DNA of 64,000 bases, taken from NCBI RefSeq assembly GCF_900182595.1, contig NZ_FXTN01000017.1, positions 32,306 to 96,305 on the forward strand, given 5' to 3'. The notes under the pieces were generated by a model, which was not told the origin of the DNA, made no database searches, and worked only from the letters and a program-made list of their open reading frames with translations. The first letter of the stretch is position 1. Every line of letters begins with the position of its first letter. The position numbers and the translations under genes were made by a program. Below, in pieces: positions 53,973 through 62,667 of the stretch. This stretch comes from Pedobacter westerhofensis. Lineage in GTDB: Bacteria; Bacteroidota; Bacteroidia; Sphingobacteriales; Sphingobacteriaceae.

Positions 53973-54839
53973 TCAGCAATCCACTTCAAAGATGATTTCT
54001 TTCAGCTTTGTGTATAAATTATAATTCTTAATATAGATCTCTTTGTTTACCATACAACCCGGTGAAGGCCGGGCAATAATCGCCTTGATATCCTCTACGA
54101 TTGTTGGGCTATCCAGATCTATTGTCCTGAAGTAACGATTATCATATACATCATTGATATTAGGGGCTCCATTGTAAATAGGAACAGTATTACATAGAAC
54201 GCAGTCAAAAAACTTTTCAGATATATAGTTTTTTTCATGAGAGTTTTCTATTGCGATAGAATATTCATAAGGTAATAGTCCAACATGTTTATATTGCAAT
54301 TCACCTTTATACCTGTCATCTTGAATATACCAGTTTCTTCCATAAATATCAATATCCAGGTCTGACTTTAAAATCTGATTGAGCACATTTATTCGCTTCA
54401 GGTAGTTGCCCCATTTAAAATGATGAGCTGATACGATCATTGAGATTTTTTTCTGTTTCATGATATGCTCTACTCCATCATAAAAATGGTGGTCTACCCG
54501 GTCGTGATAGAACATGTAAGCAGGCGACTCGATGACTTTCTTACCCAATTTAACATTCCATATCCGCTCAAATAGCTCTTTATCATGTACCAATAGATAA
54601 TCGCTATTTGTTAAAGAATCTCCGTGCTCAAAGGCTTCGCTAAAGGTAGGCTCCTGAATCACAGTAATTAACTTTGTCCCCGGCTTATGGTGCCCGTCGG
54701 CCCTGTTAAATGCAACAGCGTAGTCATAATCTTCACCTGTTGTAAATTGAATTGCATCGTCATACACATCGTAATTTGCTTTAAATCTATCGAGCAACTT
54801 CTCTGAAACCTCGTAATCTGAAAAGAATTTGACCTTCAT
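53973..54839 (-). CDS. GT10 fucosyltransferase-like protein, copy 2
   Basis: From the ATG at 54839 (MKVKFFSDYEVSEKLLDRFK) it encodes 288 residues and matches copy 1 in its N-terminus and in SIAIENSHEKNYISEKFFDC and VLCNTVPIYNGAPNINDVYD. The 12 extra residues of the longer in-frame start have no counterpart in copy 1. The donor is presumably GDP-fucose. The upstream neighbour, divergent, is a GT2 gene at 54997, so the pair GT10/GT2 repeats the order seen at 52346-53967. Confidence 0.87.
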   Translation of the reverse strand: MKVKFFSDYEVSEKLLDRFKANYDVYDDAIQFTTGEDYDYAVAFNRADGHHKPGTKLITVIQEPTFSEAFEHGDSLTNSDYLLVHDKELFERIWNVKLGKKVIESPAYMFYHDRVDHHFYDGVEHIMKQKKISMIVSAHHFKWGNYLKRINVLNQILKSDLDIDIYGRNWYIQDDRYKGELQYKHVGLLPYEYSIAIENSHEKNYISEKFFDCVLCNTVPIYNGAPNINDVYDNRYFRTIDLDSPTIVEDIKAIIARPSPGCMVNKEIYIKNYNLYTKLKEIIFEVDC

Positions 54840-54996
54840 AATCTTATTTTTTTGATTCAGATCTAAGTTAACCAATAGCTATTTTAATATTATTATGGAG
54901 CCTATTACGGGGCATGTGACCCTAGTTCAGGCTTCGTATGATTTCTAAATTGAACCATGAAATTACTCCATCACCCATAATTAGAATCGCTACTTT

Positions 54997-55707
54997 ATGA
55001 AAATCAGACTGGCACATCCGTTAATTTCTTGTATTTGCATCACGAATAACCGTCCTCAAATGCTTCTAAAAAACATAGTAAGCTTTGACGCGCAAAACTA
55101 TCCCAACAGAGAACTTGTAATTTCTTATCCCAAGAATGATATTGATACCAGGAGATTGATAAAAAAAGTGGTAGAGGTTTCAGGATTGAATATTACGACC
55201 ATCGAACGTCAAGAGAATGAGTCGTTGGGAATGGCGAGAAACACGGCTATTGAAAATTGCAATGGTGAATACATATGCACCTGGGATGATGACGATCTTT
55301 ATCATTATAACAGAATAACTCACCAGTTTAATAGTATGCAGGGAAACTATTACCAGTGTGGAATTCTCTCAAAGATAATTATCTACGATTACGTTACGGA
55401 TCAAGCTTACCTCTCCTACCCCCATCACTGGGGCGGTACGTTCATATGTAAGAAAGATCTGATCACACGAAACCCTTACAATGACAGCAACACCGGTGAG
55501 GAACTTTATTTACTGAAAGAACTGGACTACAAGGGGTATTTATTAAAGATTGATAACGCCCCCTTCCTGTATTCATATGTAAGACATAAGACAAACAGTG
55601 TCTCTGGTATTCATTTCCAGAAATTTCTGAATATCAGTGATAAACTCGACGTAGGCGCATCAAAACAATTGCGTCAACAATTTGAAACACAGATTAACCT
55701 TCAATAA
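54997..55707 (+). CDS. GT2 family glycosyltransferase, divergent member
   Basis: A 236-residue GT2 enzyme. HPLISCICITNNRPQMLLKN at the N-terminus, ARNTAIENCNGEYICTWDDD with the acidic D-D-D-L metal site, and NTGEELYLLKELDYKGY in the C-terminal half. It is less similar to the two other short GT2 genes here than they are to each other. It is 7 bases from the next gene on the same strand, then 16 bases to a GT4 gene, so 54997-57572 is a three-gene operon. Confidence 0.85.
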   Translation: MKIRLAHPLISCICITNNRPQMLLKNIVSFDAQNYPNRELVISYPKNDIDTRRLIKKVVEVSGLNITTIERQENESLGMARNTAIENCNGEYICTWDDDDLYHYNRITHQFNSMQGNYYQCGILSKIIIYDYVTDQAYLSYPHHWGGTFICKKDLITRNPYNDSNTGEELYLLKELDYKGYLLKIDNAPFLYSYVRHKTNSVSGIHFQKFLNISDKLDVGASKQLRQQFETQINLQ

Positions 55708-55714
55708 TTAATTC

Positions 55715-56356
55715 ATGAAAGAACCCCGGGTCTCTTGTATAATGCCTACAGCTGACAGGCAGAAATATATTCCTTTAGCAACCGAAAACTTTTTGCAGCA
55801 GGATTATCCTAATGCAGAACTCATCATCATTGATGATGGTACAGCTTCCGTATCGCATTTACTTCCAGCAGATAGTCGTATTAAGCATTACTATTTTGAA
55901 CAAAAACGGAGCGTTGGACTAAAGCGCAATGAGGCTTGCAAACGTGCCAGTGGAGAGATCATTATGCATTGGGATGACGACGATTGGCACGCAGCAGACT
56001 GGATTACGCAACAGGTTCACTTTTTGACAAGCTTTGGAGCAGATATAACGGGTATTGAACATGTAAATTTTTATTCAGTTATCACGGATACATTGTGGAA
56101 AGGAACAAGCCTTAACAGAAATAATCCAAACTATAGGGGTTGGTTAAATGGTGCAACACTAGCTTATAGAAAGTCATTCTGGGAAAAATATTCTTTTAAA
56201 GATTTGCAAGCTGGTGAGGATAGTGATTTCCTGAAAAATTCCGGCGCCATATTATATGCGCACGAGTATATAGATGGTTTTATTGCTATCCTACATCCCA
56301 GAAATACCACCAGGAAATATTTTGAAAATCCTTCACACAAAATAAATTCCTTGTAA
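55715..56356 (+). CDS. short GT2 family glycosyltransferase, copy b
   Basis: A 213-residue protein very similar throughout to the gene at 53329: VSCIMPTADRQKYIPLATEN, AELIIIDDGTASVSHLLPAD, MHWDDDDWHAADWITQQVHF and NPNYRGWLNGATLAYRKSFW. The DDDD cluster supplies the metal-binding Asp. The high likeness suggests recent duplication. It lies 7 bases after the 54997 gene and 16 bases before the GT4 gene. Confidence 0.87.
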   Translation: MKEPRVSCIMPTADRQKYIPLATENFLQQDYPNAELIIIDDGTASVSHLLPADSRIKHYYFEQKRSVGLKRNEACKRASGEIIMHWDDDDWHAADWITQQVHFLTSFGADITGIEHVNFYSVITDTLWKGTSLNRNNPNYRGWLNGATLAYRKSFWEKYSFKDLQAGEDSDFLKNSGAILYAHEYIDGFIAILHPRNTTRKYFENPSHKINSL

Positions 56357-56372
56357 AACAATTTAATGGCAT

Positions 56373-57572
56373 ATGAATAAAATTAAGATAATTGAAGCAG
56401 GAAATGAATTAGGCCTGGGCGGTACCGAATATGCACTGCAGCTGTATAGTAAGTATTTGAATAAAGAATATTTCGAGGTGACAGTTGTGGCATTTCGTGA
56501 GGGCGGCCCCAGAGTAACACTAATCGAGGAACTTGGTATCCCTGTTGTCGTGCTAAATAGAGACTTAAAGAAATTGGCCGAGTTACTACAGCAAACAGAT
56601 GTGTTCCATTGGCATGGTTACGGTACCTTAGACCCGGAATTCTTCGCAGTAGTAAGCGCTAATAAGCCCAAATTGGTTATACAGACAAATGTTTTCGGAG
56701 CTTATAAACCCACGCCCCTATATGATATAATAGACTATGATCTATACATTTCCAGAATGATACTTGTCCGGAGAATGTTTTATGACCAGAATTTACCCAA
56801 CAATTTTGCATTGAAGAGAAAAGTACTTCCTTATCCTGTCGACATTCACCATATTGAAAATTTGAGTCCCAGGCCTGAGCAGGTTCAACGTTTCAAAGAG
56901 CAACATGGTCTGCAGAATTCATTCATTGTAGGTAGAATTGGTAGGGCAGATAATGCAAAATTTGATTTAATTACGCTTGATGCTTTTGCCAAATTTGCAC
57001 ATAAAGTAAATAACGCCAGATTCTTATTGGTAGGCAGCACGCCTGAAATTATTTTACATGCTAAAGAGCTAAAGATTTTTGATCAGCTGTTAATTCTTGC
57101 AAACACGCCAAATCTGCAAACTCTATTAATTTATTATAGGTGTATGGACGTATTCCTTGCAGCAAGTGATTTTGGAGAAACTTTTGGGATGGTAATTGCT
57201 GAAGCTATGACAGCTGGAATTCCGGTCGTTACAGTAAGTACTCCGAAGAAAGATAATGCTCAAATTGAATTAGTTGACAATGGTAAAACTGGTTTAGTGG
57301 TTGAACGTCATATCGACCAAATAGTAGATGTGCTGTATTATTTGTATGTCAACGAAGGCTACAGGATGATCCTATCAGCTGCTGCCAGACAAAAAGTTAA
57401 GGAAGCATATAATGCAGAAAATATCATCGGTAGTTTAGAGCAGTTAATCTTCAAGCATTTGAACGTTCCCCATAGAGATGGAAGAAGTTATCTTCTGGAA
57501 GAGTATTCTCAGGAAATGGTCAATAATTATATCCTCAGAATGAGTGATTTATGGGTGACTAATGAACAGTGA
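56373..57572 (+). CDS. GT4 family glycosyltransferase
   Basis: A 399-residue GT-B fold enzyme. The N-terminal domain starts IKIIEAGNELGLGGTEYALQ, with the Gly-rich acceptor loop, and the C-terminal domain has SDFGETFGMVIAEAMTAGIP, the E-x7-E motif of GT4 retaining transferases, followed by VELVDNGKTGLVVE-type sequence (here ELVDNGKTGLVVERH). It transfers an activated sugar, donor unknown. It is the last gene of the 54997-57572 operon and is convergent with the GH63-like gene. Confidence 0.9.
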   Translation: MNKIKIIEAGNELGLGGTEYALQLYSKYLNKEYFEVTVVAFREGGPRVTLIEELGIPVVVLNRDLKKLAELLQQTDVFHWHGYGTLDPEFFAVVSANKPKLVIQTNVFGAYKPTPLYDIIDYDLYISRMILVRRMFYDQNLPNNFALKRKVLPYPVDIHHIENLSPRPEQVQRFKEQHGLQNSFIVGRIGRADNAKFDLITLDAFAKFAHKVNNARFLLVGSTPEIILHAKELKIFDQLLILANTPNLQTLLIYYRCMDVFLAASDFGETFGMVIAEAMTAGIPVVTVSTPKKDNAQIELVDNGKTGLVVERHIDQIVDVLYYLYVNEGYRMILSAAARQKVKEAYNAENIIGSLEQLIFKHLNVPHRDGRSYLLEEYSQEMVNNYILRMSDLWVTNEQ

Positions 57573-57576
57573 TGCT

Positions 57577-59145
57577 TTAGGATCTGATCGGCTTTACATG
57601 GATTACGCGGGTCCCTCCAGTCCAGATTAACTTTAGGTCAAACGCAATGTTCGACTCTACTTTGATCCTTGGTTCATCAGTATTTTTCTTTCGCTTTGCC
57701 GCCCAAAAGTTGATCAATCCTTTGGCTTTGAATGGATATTTTTTTATGCCAAATTCATCGGTCAGTCGAACATCCCAGACAATCATATTTTCGGGAACGT
57801 TTGGTCTTAGGCCAAAGACATATTCAAATAACACTGAAATGGGAACTAAACCCGTCCAGCCAACAAGATCTTTCTGGTATTTTCCTTCAACGCGATCAGG
57901 AGCATAATTTTCCCATAGCGTACCGGTTTGATTATATACCTTCACTACATTATCCAAATGATTATATGCAATTTCAAAAGCGAGAGAATCTCGTTTATAT
58001 TTTGTTAAGCCCCGCAAAACCATATAAGAAGTGGGGGCCCACACCCCACCCTGCCAGTAATTACCTCCTGGGGTGAAAACAGGATGATCTGCGGATAGCA
58101 TAGGTACACGATGTAAACGCGCAAATTCCCTGGGATTTTCAAGGTGGCTAATAAACTTATCCAGTTTGTTAGAAGGCACAACTTCTGCAAGGAGTGCCCA
58201 GAAGGAAGCAATACTCTTCACATTGGATAATGATCCGTCGCGGAACCTGTCATAGTAATACGATGTTTTTTCATCCCACATCCTGGTATTGATATGATGT
58301 GTTAACTGATCTGTTTCAGTTTCAATATTAATAACATCTTTCTCACGTCCTAGCTTCCTGGCCATTGCGATAAGGATTTTACCGGCAAAAACCTCCTGTA
58401 AAGATGTATCGATCCATGACATAAAAGCATGACTAAACTCATTATTAAAGCCTTTGGGCACGCGAGGTTGATTGTCCATTCCACATCCCCATCCTGTTGA
58501 AAAGTACGCACCATCAGGCCAGGAGCGGTTAGTCCTGAACCATCTATAATAGGCTAATAAAGGAGCAAATACTTTTTGCAAGCGAACTTTATCATCGAAA
58601 TTTAGAAAATACTCCCATTCTGCCCAAGGCATTATATTAGGTCCTGTACTGGAGGCATCAAAACGTTCAAATAACTCATTTCCGTCCAGAGTAGATATTT
58701 CACGACAAATAAAGCCATCCTTATGTTGTTTATGATAAAGGTTATCCAAGCTAGCCTGAAAATTGAAGGCACGGTGTCCATATCTGCCGAATAAAACCAT
58801 GAAACTGGTATCCCACATGAAGATGTGTTTGTTAAATGCAGGATCTATGTAAGGTTCCAGGAATCCATTCTCAGCTGTCACTGAATGAACATTTAAAAAT
58901 GCCAATTGCCAGGCCTTCCAATAACATGAAATAACATCCTTTCTTGCAGGCCATATCGGTTCAGGTAATTTTACCTTAATATTCTCATAAACTGGAGTGC
59001 TGGATGTGTTTGGCTTCTTTGCCAGAAAAGAATTCTCTGAAACCAGAGAATCTAAAATGTAAGTATCAACGTAATTCTGGGCAACAACAACATCTGGAAT
59101 AAAAAAAAAGCTCAGAATGAAAAGCAATGTCGTAATGGATTTCAT
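57577..59145 (-). CDS. secreted GH63-like (MGH1-type) glycosidase
   Basis: From the ATG at 59145 a signal peptide (MKSITTLLFILSFFFIPDVV) begins a 522-residue protein with an alpha/alpha-barrel. Motifs: HIFMWDTSFMVLFGRYGHRA, SWPDGAYFSTGWGCGMDNQP and YWQGGVWAPTSYMVLRGL, which match GH63/trehalase-like glucosidases. Acids in the WDTSF and ETxTD regions are candidates for catalysis. A longer start at 59226 would precede the signal sequence. It may trim mannosyl- or glucosyl-type glycans outside the cell. Confidence 0.75.
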   Translation of the reverse strand: MKSITTLLFILSFFFIPDVVVAQNYVDTYILDSLVSENSFLAKKPNTSSTPVYENIKVKLPEPIWPARKDVISCYWKAWQLAFLNVHSVTAENGFLEPYIDPAFNKHIFMWDTSFMVLFGRYGHRAFNFQASLDNLYHKQHKDGFICREISTLDGNELFERFDASSTGPNIMPWAEWEYFLNFDDKVRLQKVFAPLLAYYRWFRTNRSWPDGAYFSTGWGCGMDNQPRVPKGFNNEFSHAFMSWIDTSLQEVFAGKILIAMARKLGREKDVINIETETDQLTHHINTRMWDEKTSYYYDRFRDGSLSNVKSIASFWALLAEVVPSNKLDKFISHLENPREFARLHRVPMLSADHPVFTPGGNYWQGGVWAPTSYMVLRGLTKYKRDSLAFEIAYNHLDNVVKVYNQTGTLWENYAPDRVEGKYQKDLVGWTGLVPISVLFEYVFGLRPNVPENMIVWDVRLTDEFGIKKYPFKAKGLINFWAAKRKKNTDEPRIKVESNIAFDLKLIWTGGTRVIHVKPIRS

Positions 59146-59222
59146 AAGGTTTTGCAGGTCTATTTGGTTATACCTACAAAAATAATGAAATAGAAATGAG
59201 GAACTGTCCTCAACAGTCTTAA

Positions 59223-59252
59223 ACAAAAAAACCAGCCCTGTAAGGACTGGCT
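59223..59252 (-). terminator. rho-independent terminator of the cold-shock gene
   Basis: On the minus strand AGCCAGTCC and GGGCTGGTT form a 9-bp stem with wobbles and a 5-nt loop, followed by TTTTTG. It lies 21 bases after the stop. Confidence 0.8.
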
Positions 59253-59272
59253 GATCGTTTATGATGTGTTAG

Positions 59273-59464
59273 TTAAACTAACTGTACATTAACTGCGTTA
59301 AGGCCTTTGCGACCGTCTTCTACATCGTAAGTAACTTTATCGTTCTCACGGATGCTAGCCATTAGGCCTGTTGAATGAACAAAGATTTCACTATCACCAT
59401 TAGCTGGTACAATAAATCCGAAACCTTTAGTTTCATTAAAAAATTTTACTACTCCTTCTTGCAT
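59273..59464 (-). CDS. cold-shock protein (CspA family)
   Basis: A 63-residue OB-fold protein from the ATG at 59464 (MQEGVVKFFNETKGFGFIVP), containing RNP1 KGFGFI and RNP2 EIFVH. A longer in-frame start would add nine residues lacking in the family. It binds single-stranded nucleic acid and acts as an RNA chaperone. It lies 29 bases downstream of a GT2 gene on the same strand, so it may be partly cotranscribed, but it has its own terminator and probably its own promoter. Confidence 0.93.
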   Translation of the reverse strand: MQEGVVKFFNETKGFGFIVPANGDSEIFVHSTGLMASIRENDKVTYDVEDGRKGLNAVNVQLV

Positions 59465-59493
59465 TGTATTATAATTATAAATAAAGCACAAAC

Positions 59494-60267
59494 TTAAACA
59501 TAATAATCCGTAAACAGTGACCGTTCTGGAATTATATTTTTTTCAAGGTCTAATGGATGCCAATCCTTACCTACTCTGCAATTCCACTTTTTTTCAAAAT
59601 AAAAGAATTCGTTTGCTGTAAAATGTTCATCATTTTCAGGCATTGTCCGTCCGGAAGTAGCTTCTCCCAGATGATCCACAATAGATGACGAAATTAAAGC
59701 GTGCCTCAGATGCAAGTTGGCCATAGTATTTGCATAATCGTTATCTGCACACCAGAACCTAAAGTTCTCGTCCAGTTTCCCAGTAATTCTCAAAACATCT
59801 CTTTTCAAAAATAAACACCAACCTGCTACCTCGTACCTATTTCTATACCCGGTATACAATCCGCTATTTATCTCGAATCCCAGACGTGGATGATGTTTAC
59901 TGCAAATTGGTGAAGCACTGGAAAGATCATAGTAAGTATTAAAGGCGTTGAGCATCTCCGTTGCCCAAGAACGATGAAAGATAAGGTCATTGTTACAGAG
60001 ACAGATGTACTTTGATGATGTAGCTTCTATACCAATATTCAGATATCTATTATACCCAAAATCATCAGCAGGATAAAGAGTAGTTGTATTTTGATATTGA
60101 TATTCATTTAATCTCTTTTCAGATTCTAATACCAAAATATTAAACTTAATCTTGCTGCTGTTTTCTGATTCTACTAATGAATTTATACATTTTTTTGTAA
60201 TTGCCCTTAACTCTGAATTGTATGCATAACTTAAGATCACCATGTCGATTTCTGTTACACCTTCCAT
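59494..60267 (-). CDS. GT2 family glycosyltransferase
   Basis: A 257-residue GT2 protein. DMVILSYAYNSELRAITKKC, then NRYLNIGIEATSSKYICLCN with the metal-binding site NND (rather than DxD), and GWCLFLKRDVLRITGKLDEN followed by FRFWCADNDYANTMA. It is soluble. It follows the ParB-like gene by 24 bases and precedes the cold-shock gene by 29 bases on the same strand. Donor and acceptor unknown. Confidence 0.85.
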   Translation of the reverse strand: MEGVTEIDMVILSYAYNSELRAITKKCINSLVESENSSKIKFNILVLESEKRLNEYQYQNTTTLYPADDFGYNRYLNIGIEATSSKYICLCNNDLIFHRSWATEMLNAFNTYYDLSSASPICSKHHPRLGFEINSGLYTGYRNRYEVAGWCLFLKRDVLRITGKLDENFRFWCADNDYANTMANLHLRHALISSSIVDHLGEATSGRTMPENDEHFTANEFFYFEKKWNCRVGKDWHPLDLEKNIIPERSLFTDYYV

Positions 60268-60291
60268 AATTGAATCTATTTTAATTTTTCA

Positions 60292-60855
60292 CTAATACAA
60301 TCCCAAAGTAACTTCTACTTCATTATTGTCCATAATATCCAAATGATCCAGCTGTTGTGCCATGTAAATACTTGTTAACCTCCCAGTTCCCTCCACAGCA
60401 ACATATGGACCTACTTTGTCAACGGCCAATAATGTGATACCTTCCAATTTTACTTCTTTATTCTTGAGCGCCCTATAGATTCCTGTCACCCGCGAATCAA
60501 GATGCGGCACTTGACTTATGTTTCTGGCTGCATCAGAAATTAGATATGATCCATCAGTATTTCTTCTCCAGCCTGGTAACTGCAGCGTGTACACCATATC
60601 AAGATCTGATTTATTTAGTTCCAGAATAGCACGGTACCAATTGATGTATAATGATATGGAATCAACCAGCCCCTGTTTCAATTCTAAAACGTGATCAATT
60701 CCCTCTTTTTCCAAATAATGACTTCCGGATAAAAGCATAGTCAAGGTCTCCTGTCTTGAAGATTCATAGACTGGATTGAAGAATTCAGAATATACCTCCC
60801 CTACCGCCCATCTTCTAAGTACCTCATGACGATTAATTTTCTCTATCAATTTCAT
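60292..60855 (-). CDS. protein with ParB/Srx-like EGxxR motif, function unknown
   Basis: A 187-residue protein. The last third has GITLLAVDKVGPYVAVEGTG followed by RLTSIY, resembling the EGxxR phosphate-binding motif of ParB/sulfiredoxin-fold domains, which is my inference from this motif alone. The N-terminal two-thirds (IEKINRHEVLRRWAVGEVYS) has no recognised domain. It is the first gene of the unit 60855-59273 with a GT2 gene 24 bases downstream. Similar EGxxR proteins sit in glycan clusters; a role as a kinase or nuclease is not shown. Confidence 0.45.
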   Translation of the reverse strand: MKLIEKINRHEVLRRWAVGEVYSEFFNPVYESSRQETLTMLLSGSHYLEKEGIDHVLELKQGLVDSISLYINWYRAILELNKSDLDMVYTLQLPGWRRNTDGSYLISDAARNISQVPHLDSRVTGIYRALKNKEVKLEGITLLAVDKVGPYVAVEGTGRLTSIYMAQQLDHLDIMDNNEVEVTLGLY

Positions 60856-61432
60856 AGTGCGTATTTTGATAAATAGTTCAAGTTATCTAATGGATACAAG
60901 GTAGCAAGAAAAGCAATTAAATATCGATTTAGTAAATTTTAGGGACTTTTGACCCCTGCGAAACGCCAATACGTTTTGATAGTATTTTTTTAAACTTTTT
61001 TAAGTAGTAATTCTCATAAAGCAATACTATAAGATAGTTTTTATAATATGATTTTATTTAAATATAATTTTAAATATTATAAAGGTCCTCATTCCAGAAA
61101 ACAACAGATTATTAATCAATTCTATTTGTAATAATTGAAGGTGATTCAAGTCGATCAAGATCAGGCGCCCACTTGTTTTTGGGGCATTTGACGACCTGAA
61201 TTTGGTATTTAAACACGAATTTTGGGAGAAATATTTACTATTCTATAACAGCGACGACTATAATAGTAGAAATAATGTGGAAGACTAATCGCAGAATGGC
61301 GCTTTAATAGACAGACATTTTCCGAGTCAATCAGGAGTAGATGTTGCAAACTACGGGGATATCGAAAACCGTGAATAGAGTAGATGTAACTAAAGTTTTT
61401 GACACCTTTTGATATATAAAGGTGTAATGAAT
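60856..61432. other. AT-rich intergenic region without a recognisable gene
   Basis: The 577 bases between the ParB-like gene and small two-Cys copy C are very AT-rich. They contain the promoter regions of both divergent units, but I see no coding pattern, RNA gene or clear dyad. Confidence 0.6.
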
Positions 61433-61699
61433 ATGCCAAGAGGATGGTTCGCATACAATCACACCGGCTCTGATTTAGCGGCTGGTAGCTATAATTATGT
61501 AGATTATAATTGGGAGTGTATTGGAACAGCACAAATATGTGTTATTTATGCATATTACGTTGGTACGCCCACTCCATTAACCACTCCAGTGTCCCCACTA
61601 GAACCTTTTATACAGCAAATCATAGTATCTTCCAGAACGGTATCAAGTAATGCTGTGCCGCAAATCGGTAAGCCATACCTTTATAAAATAACTTTTTGA
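61433..61699 (+). CDS. small two-Cys protein, copy C (new paralogous family)
   Basis: From the ATG at 61433, with AAAGGTG about 8 bases upstream, the protein starts MPRGWFAYNHTGSDLAAGSY; an upstream ATG at 61427 would leave almost no spacing. The 88-residue product has YNWECIGTAQICVIYAYYVG in the core and ends IGKPYLYKITF. It is closest to copy A at 45329: the blocks EC(V/I)GTxx(L/I)C, SPL and PYLYK or KYYLYK match. No signal peptide. It lies alone between the ParB-like unit and IS remnants. Confidence 0.75.
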   Translation: MPRGWFAYNHTGSDLAAGSYNYVDYNWECIGTAQICVIYAYYVGTPTPLTTPVSPLEPFIQQIIVSSRTVSSNAVPQIGKPYLYKITF

Positions 61700-61865
61700 T
61701 GAGTAATTGGTCAGTTAATCAATTTCATTAGCTGTTGTCAATAAATGGCATTTAATCAATAATTCAGCGCAATCAGTCGATTTAATGTAGCATTTTGTTA
61801 ACCATGGTGCAGCAAAACTGACGAGAAAGTTTTTGAAAAGTGTTTGGTCATAAAATACATAGTTG

Positions 61866-61895
61866 AGTACTTCCAGGCAAAAGCCAGGAAGTACT
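61866..61895. terminator. hairpin downstream of copy C
   Basis: AGTACTTCCAGGC (61866-61878) pairs with GCCAGGAAGTACT (61883-61895) with one mismatch and a 4-nt loop AAAA, about 165 bases after the copy C stop. It is followed by TTCCTCC rather than a clear T-run. Confidence 0.5.
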
Positions 61896-61936
61896 TTCCT
61901 CCTTGATCGCCAATTTATGCAGATAAGGTATAAAAA

Positions 61937-62107
61937 ATGAAATGCGAACACCTTCCTCCCTTATCAACAAAAGCTGTTGAACAAACAGACAGTCCGAAAA
62001 ACAAAAGAATAAAGCCTAAAAGCTTTCAACTATTTAAAATTACTAAGTCAGCTAAAGTTCATCAGAAGAAGGCTTACAATCATATATTATATGTGCGGTC
62101 ACTTTGA
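61937..62107 (+). other. possible 56-codon ORF
   Basis: ATG at 61937 to TGA at 62105-62107 encodes a Lys-rich basic peptide (MKCEHLPPLSTKAVEQTDSP, then KNKRIKPKSFQLFKITKSAK). It has no recognised family and could be a small protein, an IS remnant, or chance. There is no strong ribosome-binding site. Confidence 0.2.
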
Positions 62108-62211
62108 CCCGCTATTAAAGGGATTTATAGGGAATTTTTAGATGATTGCTAATTGCGAAACAGCTAGTATCATGAATTGCGATCCCGAGAAATGGATAAA
62201 ACCAAATCGCT

Positions 62212-62436
62212 TTAGCTCTCACTCTTAACCTTCTCACTGCTGGAACCGTTGCGGGAGTTTCCACTGTTACGCCCTTCAGAAGCGTGCTTCTCATAGCCAA
62301 GTTGATCATCAAGTTCCCCCTGAAGCATTTCATTAATACCTTGTTTGAACATTCCCTGAAAAAATTCATCAAAGTGTTCCTTGGACTTAAACTGCTTAAA
62401 AAAGTCCTTCGGTAACCATAAGTCGTTCTTTTCCAA
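62212..62436 (-). pseudogene. IS256-family transposase, N-terminal fragment
   Basis: 74 residues starting MEKNDLWLPKDFFKQFKSKE and containing NEMLQGELDDQLGYEKHASE match the N-terminus of IS256 transposases (EMLEGEMDDHLGYEKH). The reading frame then stops, and about 300 or more residues are missing. It is a truncated remnant; the flanks hold nothing else of the element on this strand. Confidence 0.88.
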
Positions 62437-62667
62437 ATTGTTTTGTACTTAAAGTTCTGAATTTAGCACAAAGAAGTTTTCCTTCTTTGATGATCCTTTA
62501 AATACAATACGGTCTAAATTTTTTGCTAACTATACAAAATTCAAGGCACTATCAAATCAACTTTAACATTGCCTTTCCAAACAATATTGACCCAACTATA
62601 AAATTGTATCATATGTCTTATTTTTCAGCCGATAAATTCTTTATTTTTAATATCAAATCCTATTCTT

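Noticed and set aside
42909..57572. Capsule or exopolysaccharide operon
   Set aside because: Genes alternate strands and no flippase, polymerase, export or chain-length gene is present in the window.
61209..61532. Minus-strand open frame overlapping small-protein copy C
   Set aside because: It covers the conserved plus-strand family member and encodes a Tyr/Ser/His-rich sequence without homology to any neighbour.
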